From: an uncultured Cryomorphaceae bacterium
GTDB lineage: Bacteria > Bacteroidota > Bacteroidia > Flavobacteriales > Schleiferiaceae
Length of the DNA: 64,000 nucleotides
NCBI GenBank assembly: GCA_937120475.1
Contig: CAKZJV010000008.1
Location: 1 to 64,000 of the forward strand
Reading direction: 5' to 3'
The position numbers and the translations under genes were made by a program. The notes beneath the pieces are model-generated. The model did not search any database and was not told the origin of the DNA. It saw only the letters and a program-made list of their open reading frames with translations. Shown here one piece after another: positions 1 to 7,573 of the stretch; position 1 is the stretch's first letter, and each line of letters starts with the position of its first letter.

Positions 1-169
1 AGCTAAAACCTGATATCAGGGCGCCTACTAAGAAGGCCACAGGGAACCATTTACCTGAAAGTTCGGCAACCTGACCCAGCAGGGCAAAAATACCGGCCCC
101 TATCATTACCCCAGTCCCCAAGGCTACCGTATCGGTTAAGCTCAGGCTGTTTTTCTTGTAATCTCCCAT
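1..169 (-). CDS. APC-family amino acid permease, N-terminal fragment
   Basis: Only the first 56 codons lie in the window; the gene runs off the left edge. The start ATG is at 167-169, three bases past the stop codon of the multicopper oxidase, so the two are probably translated from one message. The translation begins MGDYKKNSLSL and continues through a glycine-rich stretch GTGVMIGAGIFALLG, which matches the unwound first membrane helix of APC-superfamily amino acid transporters. The substrate cannot be told from this fragment. What it is doing next to copper genes is unclear. Confidence 0.7.
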   Translation of the reverse strand, partial: MGDYKKNSLSLTDTVALGTGVMIGAGIFALLGQVAELSGKWFPVAFLVGALISGFS

Positions 170-172
170 TCC

Positions 173-2470
173 CTAAAATCTCGCGGTTAATCCTCCTCCA
201 AAGCCAAAACGGTTGTCGTAGCTGGCCATCAGCGAAAAGTTTCTTGACAGAAAATATTCAAGTCCGGCCGCCCATACCAGTTCTTCGTTATAGAGATCGT
301 TTCCGATGAGGTTGTCCTCATCACTAATATCATTGACCAGTCCAAAATCGGCCTGGTATTCAATTTCGCCAAAGGCAACGGTACGTGGTAGGATCATGAT
401 TTCCCTTTCCAGCCCTATTTGAGGCCTCAGCAGATTGTCGATGCGCACATCCAGGTCAAACATATAGGGGGTGAAAAAACGGAAACCGGCTACGGCTGTG
501 GTCACTACTTCGTCAAAACTGTTCTTTTTTTCATTCTCAACGTTTACTCCTGCAAATACCCTGAAATAGTCATACAAGTATCTTTCATAGGTAAATTCGC
601 CCTCGGCAATTTGATTCCAGCCGTATTCTACGTTTAGGTTTAGCTGATTTCGGATGTTGGCAGAAACCAAATTTAAAGAAGCCATATGTGAAGCCACTTC
701 CGTTCTGCCCCATGAGTACCAGTGCTTTCCTTCGTTTACAAGTACCTTAAGTGGGTATTCTTTGAGCCTGGGGTCACGTTCATCTCCATAACTATATACC
801 CGGGCCATTCCACTCATCATATGATAAAGAACATGACAGTGAAAAAACCAATCGCTGTCTTCAGTTGCAGCAAACTCAATTACTACCTTTTGCATTGGCG
901 GTACATTCACAGTATGCTTTAGAGGGCTTCTCTCACCATACTCATTGATTACCCTGAAAAAGTGGCCGTGCAGGTGCATGGGATGGTGCATCATGGTGAG
1001 GTTATTCAGCGTAATGCGCATCACCTTTCCCTTTTCAACTTTTATCTGGTCTGCCTCTGATAATGGAACCCCATTCATGCTCCAGATGTAGCGCCACATA
1101 TTACCGGTAAGGTTGAGCAAGACCTCTTTGACCGGCCTGTCTTCCGAAAAGCTGGTTTTCTCCACTGCCTCGAGGTAATCGTAATTGTATTCTGAAAACA
1201 TGGTCACACCTTCCATGGCCGAATTGTCCATGCCTATTTTTCCGGGGGCATGTGCGGTATCTGGTTTCACCTTCTCATCACGGACGTTCATACCGGAATG
1301 GTCCATTTCACCTTCCATATCCATATCTTCTTCCATCTGCATGCCCCTGTTTTCTTTCAGCTTGTAGGGTTCTTCATTTGATGGATTAAACTTCATAGCA
1401 GGAGCCCCCATGCGCATGTTCATTTTTGCCATCTGTTTCATCATGCCTATCTTATCAGGACGGGGAACATCAGGGGCAGCCAGGGTATCGCCACTGCCCA
1501 GGTAAGCCGAAGTCTGTCCTGAGCCATCCTGCACAGAGGCCCGCACCTCCATTTGGCCATTGTCCGGTATGGTCACTATAAAGTCATAGGTCTCGGCAAT
1601 TCCAATGAAAGTTTTATTATGCATTACCGGAACCACCCGCAGGCCATCTGCGGCTACCAACAAGGGGTCTTTGCCCCCGAACGTAAGCCAGTATTGCGAT
1701 GAAGCCGAGGCGTTGATAATGCGCAGGCGTACTTTATCACCCGGTTTATACTGCGTGTAGGCCACCTGCTTTTCACCATTCATCAGGAAAGCGGGATAGT
1801 AGATATCGGCTATATCTGCACTTTCCATCCGCTGCCGCCAGAATTTTAGCTGGGCCCCAAAGCCTCCCCGGGCAATGACCCTGTTCAGTGGCGTGGAGGT
1901 TCCTTTCTTCATGTTATACCACTCATTTCCACGTTTCAGGTTGCGGAGCACATTCATGGGTTTTTGGTTGGTCCAGTCAGATATTACCAATACCTGTTCG
2001 TGGTCGTAGTCCAATGTTTGCTCTTTGGGATGTATTACGATGGAACCGTACACCCCGCTTTGTTCCTGAAGCATGGTGTGCGAGTGGTACCAGTAGGTAC
2101 CGGATTGGATCAACGGATATTCATATTTCAGCGTTTCACCGGGTCTGATTGGCGGGGTGGTTAAATAGGGCACTCCATCGTAAAAATTGGGCAATAATAA
2201 GCCGTGCCAGTGTACTGAAGTTTCCACGTCCATTTTATTCTCCACATAAATTACGGCATAATCACCTTCGGTAAAGGTGAGGGTGGGGCCCGGGATATTG
2301 CCGTTAATCGTCATTCCGGTAACATCCTTTCCGGCTTTATTCACCGTTTCCTGGTCTATCGTTAAGTGATACACGGTGGTATCAGTTTGAGCCGACACAG
2401 GATTGGCAAGGGCCAGAACTAAGGCCGTGGCAAGTAAAAATTGTTTTCTGATTATGTTGTATTTATGCAT
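173..2470 (-). CDS. Multicopper oxidase fused to a CopB-like outer-membrane barrel
   Basis: A secreted CopA/laccase-type multicopper oxidase, expected to oxidise Cu(I) outside the cytoplasm. The chosen start (2470) gives a 765-aa protein opening with a signal peptide ending ANPVSAQ; an upstream ATG at 2551 would run into the preceding gene. Copper-site motifs are all visible: HWH at 87-89, WYHSH at 127-131, HPMHLHGH at about 496-503 and HCHVLYHMMSGM at 544-555. A Met/Asp/Glu-rich loop occupies about 343-395 and resembles copper-collecting loops of CopA proteins. Residues from about 585 to 765 are not oxidase: they resemble the CopB outer-membrane copper protein, with alternating aromatic strands and a terminal Phe typical of barrels. 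CopA and CopB are normally separate genes, so this looks like a natural fusion. The oxidase call is firm; the CopB assignment is from pattern only. Confidence 0.9.
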   Translation of the reverse strand: MHKYNIIRKQFLLATALVLALANPVSAQTDTTVYHLTIDQETVNKAGKDVTGMTINGNIPGPTLTFTEGDYAVIYVENKMDVETSVHWHGLLLPNFYDGVPYLTTPPIRPGETLKYEYPLIQSGTYWYHSHTMLQEQSGVYGSIVIHPKEQTLDYDHEQVLVISDWTNQKPMNVLRNLKRGNEWYNMKKGTSTPLNRVIARGGFGAQLKFWRQRMESADIADIYYPAFLMNGEKQVAYTQYKPGDKVRLRIINASASSQYWLTFGGKDPLLVAADGLRVVPVMHNKTFIGIAETYDFIVTIPDNGQMEVRASVQDGSGQTSAYLGSGDTLAAPDVPRPDKIGMMKQMAKMNMRMGAPAMKFNPSNEEPYKLKENRGMQMEEDMDMEGEMDHSGMNVRDEKVKPDTAHAPGKIGMDNSAMEGVTMFSEYNYDYLEAVEKTSFSEDRPVKEVLLNLTGNMWRYIWSMNGVPLSEADQIKVEKGKVMRITLNNLTMMHHPMHLHGHFFRVINEYGERSPLKHTVNVPPMQKVVIEFAATEDSDWFFHCHVLYHMMSGMARVYSYGDERDPRLKEYPLKVLVNEGKHWYSWGRTEVASHMASLNLVSANIRNQLNLNVEYGWNQIAEGEFTYERYLYDYFRVFAGVNVENEKKNSFDEVVTTAVAGFRFFTPYMFDLDVRIDNLLRPQIGLEREIMILPRTVAFGEIEYQADFGLVNDISDEDNLIGNDLYNEELVWAAGLEYFLSRNFSLMASYDNRFGFGGGLTARF

Positions 2471-2492
2471 TTGATTGGTTTTCTCAGGTTCA

Positions 2493-3158
2493 TTAATGTT
2501 CGTGCGATTCTTCTGTTTCCAGGTATTTTCCTTTTGGGCCCACTCCTTCAATGTGTACCAATTGAGAGCCGTAGTGTCCGGCCTGACTTACAGAATAAGC
2601 GGCCCCGGCCAGCACCAGGCTTACCACTATTACCGCCCAACGATTCTGCTTTAAGACAAACTGACTGATTAGTTGCAGGACAAAAGCCGTGATGCTCAAC
2701 CAAATAGTCCAGTCGGCATATAAGTCATGTTGGTCAAGGACAGCTTGCATTTGCTCAGTAAGGTCATGGGCATGTGGATGAAACCACCTACCTGCTGCAT
2801 AAGCACCCAGGGCACCCAATCCGGTAAAAATGGTGATTATCCAATCCAGGTCTCTTTTGAGAAAGTGAATGTTGGCTATGGATATAAGTGCTGCCAGCAA
2901 TAGCAACACAATCGGAAAGTGGACGAGGAGAGGATGCAGGTTGGGAAACTCGTCAAAATCTGCTTTCACCGATTGCTTAGCCCTGGTTTCGGTATCAAAA
3001 TCCGCTACCCCATGATCATCAATTTCCTGAACCTGCTCTAGTTGTTCGGTGCTGTCCTTCTTATTGTGATCGTCATCACCGTGGGCCAGGGCAGCAGGAA
3101 TGCTGAGCAACAGGAGTAAACTCAAGGTCAGGCTGATGTGTACGATAGTTTTTTTCAT
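2493..3158 (-). CDS. DUF2231 membrane protein with His-rich exposed segment
   Basis: An integral membrane protein of the DUF2231 type, recognised by HPLLVHFPIVLLLL, a helix containing GAYAAGRWFHPHAH, and a C-terminal stretch SQAGHYGSQLVHIEGVG. A signal peptide ends near LAHGDDDH, which exposes a His/Asp-rich N-terminus that could bind metal. About four membrane helices follow. The start at 3158 is preferred over 3170 because AAGGG lies just ahead of it and MKKT begins a normal signal peptide. It lies 22 bases upstream of the multicopper oxidase start, so the two are probably co-transcribed. DUF2231 proteins often accompany copper or haem genes but have no settled function. Confidence 0.8.
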   Translation of the reverse strand: MKKTIVHISLTLSLLLLLSIPAALAHGDDDHNKKDSTEQLEQVQEIDDHGVADFDTETRAKQSVKADFDEFPNLHPLLVHFPIVLLLLAALISIANIHFLKRDLDWIITIFTGLGALGAYAAGRWFHPHAHDLTEQMQAVLDQHDLYADWTIWLSITAFVLQLISQFVLKQNRWAVIVVSLVLAGAAYSVSQAGHYGSQLVHIEGVGPKGKYLETEESHEH

Positions 3159-3177
3159 AGTACCCTTCATTTTCGTT

Positions 3178-3834
3178 TCAATAATTCATTAAAAAATAGC
3201 TACCACCTTCCTCCAGAAACACCTGGCTGATCAATCTCCGTTTTTTATCCAGCTTTTCTGTTACCTGGTAGGTAATGGTTTTTACATTTACCCCCCACAT
3301 ATAAGCTTTCACCGTTAACCGCGATGTAAGCGTAAAGCCTCTGCCTGTTGTCGAAACTATACGATCATTAATAGTTATGATGCTTTTAGAACCGAAAAAG
3401 CTCAGGATGCCGGATTCAACTGACATTTCCAGACTCAGGTTTTCCAGTTTTCGGTCATCTGCATCAAAGTCATAAAGCCTTTTAAACCCAGGAGAGGAGG
3501 CTTCTATCACATACGCTGCATTACCCTGCCGGGCGAATGGGAACACAGCGAGTAGTACGTCTGACTTGCCCGGTTCACAGGTGTATTGGGTAAGGTATTT
3601 ATCTTTGAGATTGCCTTCTTCATCAAAAAGGTTTACCTGCAGTTGAACACTCAATTGGTTTCCGGTGGTTTGGAGTTCTCCAACCCTAAAAACTTGTTTG
3701 GCGGTTAGCTCCTTATCGGTATTGAAGGCCTTTCGTACGACTTCCTTGCCGGCTATTTGCTCAATGAGCATATCTTGTCCATTAGCCGGAATACAATTAA
3801 TAAGAGCCAATATGACGATCAAATTCTTATACAT
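3178..3834 (-). CDS. Secreted protein of unknown function
   Basis: Not recognised. The 218-aa product has a signal peptide (MYKNLIVILALINCIPANGQ) and then a mostly beta-strand sequence without Cys clusters or His-rich motifs, so it is likely periplasmic or surface exposed. It overlaps the 3' end of the PRPP synthetase gene by 8 bases and ends 19 bases before the DUF2231 gene, placing it in the same operon. Confidence 0.6.
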   Translation of the reverse strand: MYKNLIVILALINCIPANGQDMLIEQIAGKEVVRKAFNTDKELTAKQVFRVGELQTTGNQLSVQLQVNLFDEEGNLKDKYLTQYTCEPGKSDVLLAVFPFARQGNAAYVIEASSPGFKRLYDFDADDRKLENLSLEMSVESGILSFFGSKSIITINDRIVSTTGRGFTLTSRLTVKAYMWGVNVKTITYQVTEKLDKKRRLISQVFLEEGGSYFLMNY

Positions 3835-4717
3835 GGTTCATGGTTGCTAATACCCTTGCAGCCAATATGCTGCTTAAATCAATCTTATTGCTTTCGTGCG
3901 GAATAGTGTTACAGGTAACTACTTCGGCACCTGCATTTATTAAATCCTGGTAGGCACTGCCCGCAAATACAGCGTGTACGCCAATGCAAACGGGAGCCTT
4001 CATCCCGGCATTTTTTAAATGACCTACAGTTTCAATCATGGTTCGGGCTGTAGAAATAATATCATCCACAAGCACGGGTGTATGTTCTTTAAATTCTTCC
4101 ACCTGCGGCACCGAAACTTCCACATCGCGGTCGCCATGGCGGGTTTTTTTCAGTACCATAAACGGTGCTTCCGCTGCTGTAGCCACTTCCGATACCCATT
4201 GCTCGCTTTCACTGTCGGGGCCTACCAATACCGGGTTTTCAACATTTTCTTTAACCCATCTGGAAATGACATTGGCTGCATGAACCACTTCTGATGGAAT
4301 ATTGTACACCTCACTAAGTGAACTCCTGCGGTGCAGATGCGGATCAACCGTGATAAGGCTGTCAGCAAAGCCGGAAATGAGCTTTCCAAAATAATCTGAT
4401 GTAACGCCTTCACCGGGTTTGAAGACCTTATCTTGCCGCATATAGGCCAGGTAGGGTGCCACCAGGCAGGTGCATTTGGCCCCAAGACTTTTGGCGGTTT
4501 GGGAGAGAAAGTACAATGGAAGTAGTTTTTCATCGGGCTGGTGCAGGGTAGCCACCAGCACTACGCATTTATCCCTTACATCGGATAGGATGCGTACATA
4601 GGTTTCTCCATCAGGAAATTGACGAATGGTAACTTCAGCAATTTTAGCTTTAAGATGAGTACTTAATTTTTCGGTTAATATTTCATTCCCGGGCAGGGCA
4701 ACAAGTATTGATTTCAT
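3827..4717 (-). CDS. prs: Ribose-phosphate pyrophosphokinase (PRPP synthetase)
   Basis: Makes 5-phosphoribosyl-1-pyrophosphate from ribose-5-phosphate and ATP. Visible signatures are the flexible-loop region RQFPDGE, the metal and ribose-phosphate site VDPHLHRR at about 127-134 and the PRPP-binding loop VLVDDIISTARTM near 217-229. At 296 aa it is shorter than the usual housekeeping bacterial enzyme and is closer in length and loop sequence to archaeal-type synthetases. It overlaps the methyltransferase gene by 4 bases. Together with the AMP phosphorylase-like gene at 5572-7092 it suggests a small nucleotide and ribose-phosphate module. A second, core prs is expected elsewhere in the genome. 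Confidence 0.9.
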   Translation of the reverse strand: MKSILVALPGNEILTEKLSTHLKAKIAEVTIRQFPDGETYVRILSDVRDKCVVLVATLHQPDEKLLPLYFLSQTAKSLGAKCTCLVAPYLAYMRQDKVFKPGEGVTSDYFGKLISGFADSLITVDPHLHRRSSLSEVYNIPSEVVHAANVISRWVKENVENPVLVGPDSESEQWVSEVATAAEAPFMVLKKTRHGDRDVEVSVPQVEEFKEHTPVLVDDIISTARTMIETVGHLKNAGMKAPVCIGVHAVFAGSAYQDLINAGAEVVTCNTIPHESNKIDLSSILAARVLATMNHV

Positions 4718-5337
4718 ATAGACTGATTTTTATTTGAAATTCTTTTAAAATGGCAAAACAGAAAGTTTTGGTTTGTACCAAATGGTGTGAGGTGATCTTT
4801 GGTAGTGCATTTTATTTTTCCCCACTTTTCATGCAGCAGTTTTGTCAGAGCCTCCTCTGAATAGCGCTGAACAGGGAGGCCACTGCACTTTTCGGGGCCA
4901 TTTTCAGAAAAAGTACCCAATACCAGGTGCCTGGCGCCACTTTGATCGAGAATACTCAGATATTGCCGAATTTCCTGATCGGAAACCAGAAAATGAAAGG
5001 TGGCGCGGTCATGCCACAGGTCATAAGCCGAGGGTTCAAGCTGTAATATATCTGTGGCAATGAAATTCACCTTCTCCGCCATTTTGCCCAGCCTCTTTTT
5101 GGTCTTTTGGATGGCTGCCTCCGATATGTCCAGTACAGTGAGGTTCGTGTAACCCTCTTTAAGGAGAAAGTCTATCAACTTGCTTTCACCTCCACCCACA
5201 TCAATTATGGCTGCTGATTTGGGCAAATCACTTTTCCGGATCCATTCCAAAGAAACTTCGGGAATTTGCTCCGTCCAGCTAAACTGGTCAGGGTCCTTTT
5301 CCTGATATATTTTATTCCAATGTTTTTGTCGTTCCAT
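4714..5337 (-). CDS. Class I SAM-dependent methyltransferase
   Basis: A 207-aa small-molecule-type methyltransferase. The SAM-binding motif I is IIDVGGGESKLIDFLL near residues 44-59, the acidic residue ending strand 2 is in VLDIS, and motif IV-like WHDRATFHFL follows. A later segment TFSENGPEKCSGLPVQRY is typical of a family common in metal-resistance and stress islands and sometimes annotated thiopurine- or tellurite-type. The real substrate is unknown. It is in a tight operon between the GDCCVxC protein and PRPP synthetase (4-base overlap with the latter). Confidence 0.82.
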   Translation of the reverse strand: MERQKHWNKIYQEKDPDQFSWTEQIPEVSLEWIRKSDLPKSAAIIDVGGGESKLIDFLLKEGYTNLTVLDISEAAIQKTKKRLGKMAEKVNFIATDILQLEPSAYDLWHDRATFHFLVSDQEIRQYLSILDQSGARHLVLGTFSENGPEKCSGLPVQRYSEEALTKLLHEKWGKIKCTTKDHLTPFGTNQNFLFCHFKRISNKNQSI

Positions 5338-5350
5338 TTTTCAACTATTA

Positions 5351-5575
5351 TTAAAAATCCTGGCTGAGCTGGATGGATGGACATGGTACCGAGCCATAGC
5401 TGCAGTACACACAACAATCTCCTTTCCGGGGCTTCAGTAATTCACCGCAATTGGTGCATTCATAAAAATACTGGCAGGCATCCTCGGGCATCCTTTCTTC
5501 CTTAACAAAGCCGCAGACCGGGCAGGTGATCACAGAATAGATTTGAATGGCGCGGTTATTATTTCCTTTGTTCAT
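5351..5575 (-). CDS. GDCCVxC-domain small zinc-ribbon-like protein
   Basis: A 74-aa protein rich in paired cysteines: CPVCG at 18-22, ECTNCGE, and the family signature GDCCVYCSYGSVPCP near the C-terminus. This matches the family named after GDCCVxC, some members of which carry selenocysteine. Here every relevant codon is an ordinary Cys codon, so it is the Cys form. It probably binds metal or does thiol chemistry; members usually sit in metal-resistance loci. It overlaps the end of the AMP phosphorylase-like gene by 4 bases. Confidence 0.85.
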   Translation of the reverse strand: MNKGNNNRAIQIYSVITCPVCGFVKEERMPEDACQYFYECTNCGELLKPRKGDCCVYCSYGSVPCPSIQLSQDF

Positions 5576-7092
5576 GTTATATCAATTATGCTGCTTTCAT
5601 TTTGCCGGTAGTACTCCAGTGCGTAATCGAGTTCACCTTGCGACTCGGCATGGATTTCATACAGCGTTTGTCCACTTTCTACTTTGGTTTCTGTTGGCGT
5701 CAAAAAATCTACCCCGGCTGATTTATCGTCCGGTGCTCCGGCAAGCTTGGCTATTTTGGCCAGCTTGCGGTTGTCAATGGCCGCTACCGTTCCTGCCCTT
5801 TTCGCTTGTACAGGATGTTGAAACCGTGCCTGCATGGGTTCGCGAAACCCACCTTGTGCCTCGCAGATTGCTATGAACTTCTTTAATGCTTTCCCGGAAT
5901 TGAGTAGAGTTTCAGCTTGGCTATGGCCATTACCGGGGTCAGCCTTTCCGGAAAGCTCCAGTAGTTCGCCTGCCAATCGTAAGGAGCGCTCTCTGAGGTC
6001 TGCCGGGGCAGTACCTTCATTGTTTAATACTGCCAGCACATCTCTTGCTTCCAGTGCCGGGCCAATGCCACGGCCCACTGGCTGGCTGCCATCGGTGATT
6101 ACAATTTTCAATTTCAGACCAACGGCTTCGGCCACCATCGTCATCCTTTTCGACAATTCTACCGCGTCATCAGAAGTGCGCACTTTAGCGGTAGGCCCCA
6201 CCGGGATGTCAATCACTACATGTGTGCTCCCGGCTGCCACCTTTTTGGAAAGTACGGAGGCTATCATTTGACCTTCGCTGTCAATGTCGAGGGCCTTTTC
6301 CACCCGTATCAAAATATCGTCAGCCGGGCTCAGTTGCATGGATCCGCCCCAGGCCAGGCAGCCGTTTTCTTGTTTCACTACTCTCTTCATCTCTTCCAAC
6401 GACAGGTTTACATTGGTGAAAACTTCCATCGTATCAGCCGTACCGGCCGGGGAAGTAATGGCCCGGGAGGAGGTTTTGGGAACCGTAAGCCCGGCAGCGG
6501 CAGCAATGGCTACCACTATGGGGGTGGTGCGGTTTCCCGGAAGACCACCAATGCAATGTTTATCGAAAACCCGGGCTGCAGGCCAGTGCAATTTTTGTCC
6601 GGCATCCACCATGGCTCTAGTCAGGTGGATGATTTCATCAATATCCAGCCGTCTTCCCGCGCAGGCGGTAACAAAAGCAGCTATTTCCACATTGGAGTAA
6701 TTGCCTGCAGCCAGATCGCTAACTATATCCTGTATTTGCGACTCCTTCAGACGGTGGCCATATACTTTGCCCCGTACGGCACTCATGGAGTTAATGGGCG
6801 GAAGGTGCGAAAACGCAAGTAAATCCCCCGCCTCCACCTTTAGGGAGGTTATTGCTTTTTGCGAAAGGCTTGCTTCCTCATGGCCCAGCAAGGCTTCGTT
6901 GTCCAACACATTTAGCGAAGCCACTATGCTGCGGTCACCGTGGCTGACCATTATCCGCGTGAGTGCTTCAAATCCTTCGGAAACACATACCGGGCAGTCC
7001 CTGCGCATATACACGGTGTGCTCGTTGCGGGTATCGATGCCAAGAGGTTTGAGGATTAGCTCATTGTGTTTATGTGATTTTTTATTCTTCAT
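5572..7092 (-). CDS. AMP phosphorylase / archaeal-type thymidine phosphorylase
   Basis: A nucleoside or nucleotide phosphorylase of the long archaeal type (506 aa, against about 440 aa for bacterial DeoA), with an extra N-terminal domain of about 85 residues. The phosphate and ribose site is KHCIGGLPGNRTTPIVVAIA, followed by SSRAITSPAGTADTME and the central SKKVAAGSTHVVIDIPVG. In archaea this enzyme releases ribose-1,5-bisphosphate from NMPs for isomerase and type III RuBisCO. Neither partner is in this window, so the product's fate here is unknown; feeding the nearby PRPP synthetase is an inference. Bacterial members are often named putative thymidine phosphorylase. The family call is firm; AMP against thymidine specificity is not settled. 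Confidence 0.87.
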   Translation of the reverse strand: MKNKKSHKHNELILKPLGIDTRNEHTVYMRRDCPVCVSEGFEALTRIMVSHGDRSIVASLNVLDNEALLGHEEASLSQKAITSLKVEAGDLLAFSHLPPINSMSAVRGKVYGHRLKESQIQDIVSDLAAGNYSNVEIAAFVTACAGRRLDIDEIIHLTRAMVDAGQKLHWPAARVFDKHCIGGLPGNRTTPIVVAIAAAAGLTVPKTSSRAITSPAGTADTMEVFTNVNLSLEEMKRVVKQENGCLAWGGSMQLSPADDILIRVEKALDIDSEGQMIASVLSKKVAAGSTHVVIDIPVGPTAKVRTSDDAVELSKRMTMVAEAVGLKLKIVITDGSQPVGRGIGPALEARDVLAVLNNEGTAPADLRERSLRLAGELLELSGKADPGNGHSQAETLLNSGKALKKFIAICEAQGGFREPMQARFQHPVQAKRAGTVAAIDNRKLAKIAKLAGAPDDKSAGVDFLTPTETKVESGQTLYEIHAESQGELDYALEYYRQNESSIIDIT

Positions 7093-7121
7093 CCTTTGAC
7101 TTAAAAATTATCCTTATCCTT

Positions 7122-7436
7122 TTAGTATTTAACAGCTGTTCCTTCTACATAAGGCCACCAAAATTGATATCCATATCGAACATCAATGATGGCATCTGCA
7201 CCTTCTTCTTTTGCTCTTTGCCTCAGTTTTTGGAGTAGTTTTTCGGGCTTGTGAAAAATGCTTCCCTCAGCCTGGATATACTTCAGTTCTGTATATTCTC
7301 CGGCAGGTTTCGTGGTGGTAAATACAGCAATATCTTCCTCATTAACAGGTTGAATGTTTGCCACCTGAGTAGTGACACAACTGGTCAGGCCCATTAAAGC
7401 TGTTGCCAATAAAATAAAACCCATTTTCTTTTTCAA
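7122..7436 (-). CDS. Small lipoprotein, YbjQ-like C-terminus
   Basis: A 104-aa lipoprotein. An in-frame TTG at 7434-7436 followed by AAA AAG AAA ATG gives MKKKMGFILLATALMGLTSC, a complete lipobox, whereas starting at the internal ATG (7424) loses the positive residues and starting at 7565 swallows another gene. The C-terminal half has KLRQRAKEEGADAIIDVRYG, reminiscent of YbjQ/heavy-metal-binding and related lipoproteins. The function is unknown. It begins 11 bases after the stop of the 41-aa membrane protein. Confidence 0.65.
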   Translation of the reverse strand: MKKKMGFILLATALMGLTSCVTTQVANIQPVNEEDIAVFTTTKPAGEYTELKYIQAEGSIFHKPEKLLQKLRQRAKEEGADAIIDVRYGYQFWWPYVEGTAVKY

Positions 7437-7447
7437 GATCTTATCAT

Positions 7448-7573
7448 TTATTTGAAGATTAACTGAAAAAATGCACCGATAAGTATCAATGCCAGTATGA
7501 TGGCCATAAGCCAGTTCCAGACACGGCCCGCTTTGCTTTTCTTTTGATCTGTTGTACGGCAACAATCTTTCAT
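7448..7573 (-). CDS. 41-aa single-span membrane protein
   Basis: A short gene between the copper-radical oxidase and the lipoprotein. Its ATG (7571-7573) overlaps the oxidase stop in a TAATG junction, a hallmark of translational coupling. The product starts MKDCCRTTDQKKSKAGRVWN, with a Cys pair and a basic cluster, and ends in one hydrophobic helix LMAIILALILIGAFFQLIF. It would place a CC motif on the cytoplasmic face. No family is recognised. The evidence is position, coupling and clean topology. Confidence 0.55.
   Translation of the reverse strand: MKDCCRTTDQKKSKAGRVWNWLMAIILALILIGAFFQLIFK

Noticed and set aside
5351-5575. Selenocysteine in the GDCCVxC protein
   Set aside because: The motif codons are TGT and TGC; no in-frame TGA is present.
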